Source: an uncultured Rhodospirillales bacterium
GTDB lineage: Bacteria; Pseudomonadota; Alphaproteobacteria; Azospirillales; Azospirillaceae
DNA: 45,992 nucleotides
Assembly: GCA_903927615.1 (NCBI GenBank)
Contig: CAIYNU010000076.1
Span: forward strand, 1-45,992
Direction: 5' to 3'
A model generated the notes under the pieces. It saw nothing but the letters and a program-made list of their open reading frames with translations. It was not told the origin of the DNA and did not search any database. The position numbers were made by a program, and so were the translations under genes. Below, in pieces: positions 41,110-45,992 of the stretch. How positions within the stretch are numbered: the stretch's first letter is position 1; each line of letters begins with the position of its first letter.

Positions 41110-43218
41110 CTACCGAGAACCGCCATCAACCGAGGCGCTTTTCTGGATTTCCCGAACACCAGCTTTATCAACCTTGAATACATGGCTAATCAGCCAATCG
41201 CGAAGGAAAGACATTAAATCGGTGGTAAGTGTAGCCGTTCCAGCTTGAAGTTGTTTCTCAAATTGCTCGACCTTCCCAACCAAATCAGAGTGCGTCTTTA
41301 AATGTTGCGGAAGGGTAGACAGACCACCTTTCCGCCATATTTCTTCTTCCCGCGCAAAATGATCTCGCGTATATTGGACGAGATTCCGAAGAACCTGAAG
41401 GACAAGGTTCCGGCCACGCCCCTCCATCATTGCCAAGTTCAACTCATTCACATACTGGACAAGCACCTTGTGATCCGCATCGATGATCGGATGCCCCGTC
41501 AACCAATTTGCCCCCCACTCCAGGCTCGCGCCACCACTCTGGAGACGGACCAGAAAGTTGTCCGCAACAGCCCTCATAGTTTCTGCCTTTTTGCTTAGTT
41601 CCTGTGCCGATGAAAATACTTCATAAGCAGCCTGAGTATTGGCCTCAGCCCCCTTTCTTACGCCCATAATATTGCACGCGACGTCTGTGGTGCCGGTGTA
41701 GGCCGCTTGAATATTCCTAGTGATTTCTTGGGTGGCGGCGCCTTGCTCCTCAGCGGCCGAGGCGATGGCCGCTGATACTTCGTCAAGCTCGTTAATCGTC
41801 TTAGCTATACCGCTAATCGCATCCACGGCACGAATAGTTTGGTCCTGAACCGCAGAAATCTGCCCCGCAATCTCTTCGGTAGCTTTGGCGGTCTGAGTCG
41901 CCAGGGTCTTGACCTCATTGGCGACCACGGCAAACCCCTTTCCCGCGTCGCCCGCTCGGGCTGCTTCGATCGTGGCATTGAGCGCCAAGAGATTGGTTTG
42001 CGCCGCAATGCCATTGATGAGGTTGACGATCACACCGATCTTACTGGCAGCTTCTGACAGACCACGGACGAGCTGGTCTGTTGTTTGCGCCTGGCCAGCG
42101 GCATTCTGCGCGATCCCACTCGCACGGCATATTTGGGAAGATATCTCTCGGCTCGAGGCGGCGAGTTCTTCCGAAGCGGCTGCGACCGTCTGGACATTCG
42201 TTGCGGCTAACTCGCTGGCCGTCGCTACGTTGGTGGCTTGCTGACGGGTCAGGTCGGATACTTCCGTCATTGCCTTAGCGTTATTTTCAAGATTTACTGA
42301 AGCAGAAATGACGGTCCTAACCACTTCGACAATCTGATCATTGAACTCTAAAACAAGTGCCGCTTGTGCCTTGGAACCACGATCCTTCTCCATCTGCTCG
42401 TTGTATTGTTGTTGAGAAAGCTCTTTTACCTTTACCATTCCATCGCGAAACACCTCCAAGGCTCTCGACATTTCACCCACTTCATCTTTTTGCTCCGTGA
42501 ACGCAATGGGCACACTGAGGTTGCCAGACGCCATACTGGTCATCTCGCCAGTCAAACGTCTTAAGGACCAAATGAGTTGGAGTGCCACGATAGCGGCAAT
42601 GCCTATAATGATAACCGCAATAAGAAAAGCCACGAGACTGAATCGTATGGCCTCGTTTTGGAAAGTTGCGGCAACATCATCCAGGTAGACGCCGGTTCCG
42701 ATGATCCATCCCCAAGGCGCAAAGCCCTTGACATAGGAAATCTTCGGCACCGGTTTGTCAAAACCGGGCTTCGGCCACAAATACTGGTAAAAATCTCCGC
42801 CCCGATCTTGTATAATTTTGACCATATCACGAAATAAAAACGCGCCATCAGGCGTCTTTATATCGGCGATATTTTTGCCATTTAACTCTGGCTTAATCGG
42901 ATGCATTAGCATCGTTGGGGTCATATCATTGACCCAGAAGTAGTCGTTGCTCCCATAACGCATCGCGCGGATATCCGCGAGTGCGGCCTGCTGGGCAGCG
43001 TCCTCTGTTAGGCGACCTGACCGAACCTCGCTTTCGTATCGCGCCACAAGAGAGTATGCGCTCTCGATAAGTTGCTGAACCTTGACCTTACGGCCATCAA
43101 GAAGATCCGCATAAATAGAGTTAAGGGCAAGCCAAAGCGTTATTATTAAGCCCGCCACCATCAAACAAATAACTGCAACCAACTTACTCGCAATCCTGAT
43201 ATTTTGAAACCAGACCAT
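41110..43218 (-). CDS. Chemoreceptor with Cache, HAMP and hemerythrin domain
   Basis: 702 residues. TM1 ([20 protein letters not shown]), periplasmic single Cache domain (residues 35-190; [36 protein letters not shown]), TM2 ([18 protein letters not shown]), HAMP (residues 215-265), methyl-accepting signalling domain with the tip [20 protein letters not shown] and [15 protein letters not shown], then a C-terminal hemerythrin domain (residues 565-690) with [29 protein letters not shown] and HVFKVDK, all metal ligands in place. So it should sense a ligand outside and oxygen or redox inside. Starts ATG 43218 after GGGAGGAAA. Lower GC than the neighbours. Confidence 0.93.
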   Translation of the reverse strand: MVWFQNIRIASKLVAVICLMVAGLIITLWLALNSIYADLLDGRKVKVQQLIESAYSLVARYESEVRSGRLTEDAAQQAALADIRAMRYGSNDYFWVNDMTPTMLMHPIKPELNGKNIADIKTPDGAFLFRDMVKIIQDRGGDFYQYLWPKPGFDKPVPKISYVKGFAPWGWIIGTGVYLDDVAATFQNEAIRFSLVAFLIAVIIIGIAAIVALQLIWSLRRLTGEMTSMASGNLSVPIAFTEQKDEVGEMSRALEVFRDGMVKVKELSQQQYNEQMEKDRGSKAQAALVLEFNDQIVEVVRTVISASVNLENNAKAMTEVSDLTRQQATNVATASELAATNVQTVAAASEELAASSREISSQICRASGIAQNAAGQAQTTDQLVRGLSEAASKIGVIVNLINGIAAQTNLLALNATIEAARAGDAGKGFAVVANEVKTLATQTAKATEEIAGQISAVQDQTIRAVDAISGIAKTINELDEVSAAIASAAEEQGAATQEITRNIQAAYTGTTDVACNIMGVRKGAEANTQAAYEVFSSAQELSKKAETMRAVADNFLVRLQSGGASLEWGANWLTGHPIIDADHKVLVQYVNELNLAMMEGRGRNLVLQVLRNLVQYTRDHFAREEEIWRKGGLSTLPQHLKTHSDLVGKVEQFEKQLQAGTATLTTDLMSFLRDWLISHVFKVDKAGVREIQKSASVDGGSR

Positions 43219-43702
43219 CGTTTCCTCCCAAACGGTATGCCGCCAGCGGGCTCTTTTCCTCATCCGGCCATCGTCGCTATGAGAGTAGCCAAGATCGACT
43301 TGAAGAGAAAGCGATTACCTCATTGAGACCGCCGCCCTCGGGTACAACCCCATTCATCCTCTTGATCTTGGGGCTGATATGTGAGTCCACGGCGTTGCGG
43401 TAGCCTTGACGGAGACGATGCCGGACGTTTTCTAACGGAGTGATGGGGCGTGGGCGGCAATGGAGTCGCATCTTCCGAAGAATCGACCTGGGGCTCATCG
43501 TGTTGACGAGCGTCGGAAAGGGATACTCTCATTGCTGGCCGAAGGCCAATGGATCACGTCTCACCCCTGCTGACCCTGCTGGACGGTGGATGTCGCCGAT
43601 ATTGGCCAAAAAGTTTTGGTCAGACAACCGGGTTAGTGTTGTGAACGAGACGCTTCGTTCCTGACGATCGTGTCGAGGACACAACACAACCCATTGAACA
43701 GG
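43219..43702. other. Non-coding gap with nested inverted repeats
   Basis: 484 bases between two minus-strand genes. No convincing gene. Near the stop of the GGDEF-EAL gene, GTGTTGTG at 43636-43643 can pair with CACAACAC at 43680-43687, and inside it GAACGA at 43643-43648 pairs with TCGTTC at 43655-43660; a possible terminator. The rest should contain the chemoreceptor promoter, but I cannot place it. Confidence 0.45.
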
Positions 43703-45844
43703 CTAGTGTACCGGCCCAACGGGGTCGGAATGGTCCGTTGGAGTCGGAACACGAGCGTCCGAGATTTTTCTTCCGTAGGCCGCCGCAAAGTCCACAAAGG
43801 CATCCGCGGGCATTGGTTTAGCGATGTAATAGCCTTGAATCTCGTCGCAGCCAAGACGGCGCAGATGCTCAAGGGTTGGTGCATCTTCAACGCCCTCGGC
43901 AATCGTTCTTAAATTCAAGCTGTGAGCCATCTGAATAATTGTACGAACGATGGCTGCATCTTCAGGATCGGAGGTAAGATCACGAATAAATGATTGATCT
44001 ATTTTTAGTTTATCAACCTTAAAGCGTTTTAGGTAGGCGAGACTGGAGTATCCCGTCCCGAAATCATCAATTGATAACATAAGCCCTAATGTTTTTAACC
44101 GTTTCACTATATCAAGAACATTATCGATATTCTTGATCATAATGGATTCTGTAAGTTCTAGTTCCAGGCATGAGGCGTCAAGCTGGACATCTCTTAACAC
44201 AGTTGCAACCGTCTGTTCAAGGTCTCCTCGCCGAAACTGAAGAGCAGAGAGATTGACGGCCACTACCATTTTCGAGATGCCCGACTTTTTCCAGGCAGAC
44301 AGTTGACGGCAAGCTTCATGGATGACCCATTCTCCAATGGGAACAATCAGCCCGTTGTCTTCAGCCGCTGGTATGAAACGTCCCGGTGGGATGATGCCAT
44401 GCACGGGATGCTTCCAGCGAATGAGGGCTTCAACGCCAATGATGTTGTTGTCGAGTAAATTAATTTGTGGCTGATAGTAGAGTATGAATTCGCCGTTCTC
44501 AAGTGCCTTGAGCAGGCTGTGCCTAAGATACAAATAGGATTCAGTGCCTGTCTTCATTTGATGATTGAAGAACCGAAATGTATTTCTGCCGGCTTCTTTT
44601 GCATGAGACATTGCGGCATCGACGTTCCGTATCAACACCTCGCTGTCATATCCATCATCTGGATATACGGCAATGCCGATTGAGGCCGATGCCTGAAGTG
44701 TTTGCCCGTGTATTTCATAGGGAAGGGCAAGACGCTCAAGAACAAGCTTGGCAATGTCAGCAATATGGTCAATGCTGGGTCTGTCTACGGTATAAATCAT
44801 AAACTCGTCGCCGCCAAGGCGGCAAACATTGTCTGCTGGCGAAACGCATTCAATCAACCGATGAGCGACACGCTTTAGTAAGTGATCGCCAAATATGTGT
44901 CCATATGTACTGTTTATTGACTTAAAGTTATCGATGTCAATAAATAGTAATCCCGAATATCCCTCCGCTCGTCCGTATTTTTTAATTGAAGTGGCGATGT
45001 GCTCTTCAAGATGAGTGCGATTCGATAATCCTGTTAAGTGATCATGGTAAGCCAGAAACTTCAGGCGTTCCGAAGCCTCCCAACGTTCCGTCATATCCGT
45101 CAGCACACCGGCGTAGTGCCGAACTTCACCATTCTCATCGCGAACAACCGTGATTGACAGCCACGAGGGCCATTCAGTACCGTCCTTGCGCCTGTTCCAG
45201 ATTTCGCCCTGCCAATACCCGTCCCGCGAGAGCGATGCCCACATTGAACGAAAGAAGTCCGCTGAATGACGCTCAGACCGCAGCAGGCTCGGATTCCGTC
45301 CGCGAACCTCTTCAAACGAATATCCCGTGATATGAGTGAATGATGGATTGACCATGGTCAGTCGAACCTCTGGATCAGTCACCATAATTCCTTCACGGCT
45401 GGCCTGAAAAACAGTCCCGGCAATCCGCAGCTTTTCTTCATCTGCGCGGCGCTCCAAAGTTAAACGGGTACTTTCTACAACAGAGGCTAACGAATATGGC
45501 AGTCTTATTATATGTCTTGGCGTTTTCAATATGTAATCGGAGACACCGCGTTTCATAGACTCAACCGCAAGTTCCTCGCTCCCAGTCCCAGTCAAAATGA
45601 CCACCGGTAACTCTGGGCGCAGTTTCTTAACAATGTCGAAAACGTCAAGGCCTGTATATCCAAGAATATTCAGATCCGATAAAACACAATTATATACATT
45701 ATTGACCAAGGCGGCTTCAAGCTCACCCCTAGTCGAGATTTCTGTCACTAAAAAACCATCGCCGGTGGCTGTCAAGGCATCCCTGACGAGATCACGGTCA
45801 AATGGATTGTCATCTATATATAGAACGTGGATTTGTTTGATCAT
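43703..45844 (-). CDS. Receiver-PAS-GGDEF-EAL cyclic-di-GMP protein
   Basis: 713 residues in four domains: receiver (1-125; YIDDNPFDRD, phospho-acceptor Asp in CVLSDLNILG, ILTGTG, YILKTP), PAS (140-265; FQASREGIMVTDPEVRLTMV), GGDEF (275-430; DHLTGLSNR, intact RLGGDEFMIY) and EAL (445-690; GVEALIRWKHP, ELTESIMI, DDFGTGYSSLAYLKR and AEGVED). Both enzymatic signatures are intact. The inhibitory RxxD site before GGDEF is missing (SPAD in its place). Its ATG overlaps the stop of the upstream receiver gene by four bases, so the two form an operon and probably a phosphorelay. Confidence 0.94.
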   Translation of the reverse strand: MIKQIHVLYIDDNPFDRDLVRDALTATGDGFLVTEISTRGELEAALVNNVYNCVLSDLNILGYTGLDVFDIVKKLRPELPVVILTGTGSEELAVESMKRGVSDYILKTPRHIIRLPYSLASVVESTRLTLERRADEEKLRIAGTVFQASREGIMVTDPEVRLTMVNPSFTHITGYSFEEVRGRNPSLLRSERHSADFFRSMWASLSRDGYWQGEIWNRRKDGTEWPSWLSITVVRDENGEVRHYAGVLTDMTERWEASERLKFLAYHDHLTGLSNRTHLEEHIATSIKKYGRAEGYSGLLFIDIDNFKSINSTYGHIFGDHLLKRVAHRLIECVSPADNVCRLGGDEFMIYTVDRPSIDHIADIAKLVLERLALPYEIHGQTLQASASIGIAVYPDDGYDSEVLIRNVDAAMSHAKEAGRNTFRFFNHQMKTGTESYLYLRHSLLKALENGEFILYYQPQINLLDNNIIGVEALIRWKHPVHGIIPPGRFIPAAEDNGLIVPIGEWVIHEACRQLSAWKKSGISKMVVAVNLSALQFRRGDLEQTVATVLRDVQLDASCLELELTESIMIKNIDNVLDIVKRLKTLGLMLSIDDFGTGYSSLAYLKRFKVDKLKIDQSFIRDLTSDPEDAAIVRTIIQMAHSLNLRTIAEGVEDAPTLEHLRRLGCDEIQGYYIAKPMPADAFVDFAAAYGRKISDARVPTPTDHSDPVGPVH

Positions 45845-45992
45845 ATTGCTAACGGAGGTGGAATGTTAAGCTTAATCCAGTAATCTTCGACGATCTTGAC
45901 AACAGAAAGGAAACCGGCAAACGAGATCGGCTTCAATATATATGAATTCGCGCCTGTGTCGTAAGCCTCTGCCCGATCTCTATCTTCCTTAG
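45841..45992 (-). CDS. Response regulator, C-terminal part (runs off the window)
   Basis: Only the last 49 codons are inside the window. They read AEAYDTGANSYILKPISFAG, then FLSVVKIVEDYWIKLNIPPP and the stop: the end of a stand-alone receiver domain of the Rcp1/CheY-like type, with the conserved Lys-Pro of beta-5 and the YW near the end. The stop overlaps the start of the receiver-PAS-GGDEF-EAL gene by four bases. The N-terminal part with the phospho-acceptor Asp lies beyond 45992. Confidence 0.8.
   Translation of the reverse strand, partial: KEDRDRAEAYDTGANSYILKPISFAGFLSVVKIVEDYWIKLNIPPPLAI

Noticed and set aside
41110-45992. Low-GC signalling region as a genomic island
   Set aside because: No integrase, tRNA or flanking repeats; lower GC alone is not enough.
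1-45992. tRNA, rRNA, CRISPR array, transposase or riboswitch
   Set aside because: I looked for cloverleaf-like segments, regular direct repeats and typical transposase motifs on both strands and saw none; a covariance-model search would be decisive.

Overview
The window is a GC-rich, densely coded piece of an alphaproteobacterial chromosome, most likely from Rhodospirillales. The main reason is the minus-strand order pdxJ-acpS-lepB-rnc-era (24874 down to 21060), which is the alphaproteobacterial arrangement. FeSII-like, EtfAB, PanBC and PyrF proteins fit that placement. I see no rRNA, tRNA, CRISPR array, integrase or insertion sequence. Assignment below order level is not possible from this sequence.

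Layout. 1-3844: an unknown acidic-tailed protein, a secreted SNase-fold protein whose catalytic residues look replaced, and a two-gene ABC exporter. 4000-6511: an MBOAT/AlgI-type O-acyltransferase with an SGNH-like partner, lower in GC. 6556-6750: strong palindromes between convergent genes. 6792-9545: four same-strand paralogous genes for small exported, cysteine-containing, two-helix membrane proteins, one with the module duplicated; a fifth paralogue lies at 30133-30603. 9906-11674: panB-panC. 11966-14425: a HAD-UbiA fusion and a UPF0104/LPG-synthase-type membrane protein. 14467-25000, all minus strand: pdxJ-acpS-lepB-rnc-era, then a pseudokinase-FGE fusion, MoxR ATPase, DUF58 protein and TgpA-like transglutaminase, ending with a small secreted protein. 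As written, era carries a one-base frameshift.

25244-32169, plus strand apart from one small gene: an MltB-type lipoprotein transglycosylase, etfB-etfA-hbd, and a FeSII (Shethna protein II)-like ferredoxin preceded by a good sigma-54 -24/-12 promoter and a TGT-N10-ACA site. Then come the fifth two-helix paralogue, a small secreted minus-strand protein and pyrF. 32266-33501: an SPFH-type membrane protein. 33771-40837: two convergent operons that look like one glycolipid or secondary-metabolite locus. The plus arm has a reductase/epimerase, a GT21-like glycosyltransferase, an alpha/beta-hydrolase-like protein and a UGT-type glycosyltransferase; the minus arm has KAS III, a metallo-beta-lactamase-fold hydrolase and an adenylate-forming ligase. 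41110-45992: a Cache/HAMP chemoreceptor with a C-terminal hemerythrin domain, a receiver-PAS-GGDEF-EAL protein and the end of a receiver-domain gene, with lower GC than the rest.

How it fits together. The housekeeping blocks are ordinary. The least explained parts are (i) the two-helix cysteine protein family, (ii) the convergent KAS III/ligase/MBL versus reductase/GT21/hydrolase/UGT locus, and (iii) the pseudokinase-FGE protein at the head of a MoxR-DUF58-transglutaminase set. The FeSII gene with its apparent NifA/RpoN control suggests a nitrogen-fixing organism, and the hemerythrin chemoreceptor suggests one that responds to oxygen.
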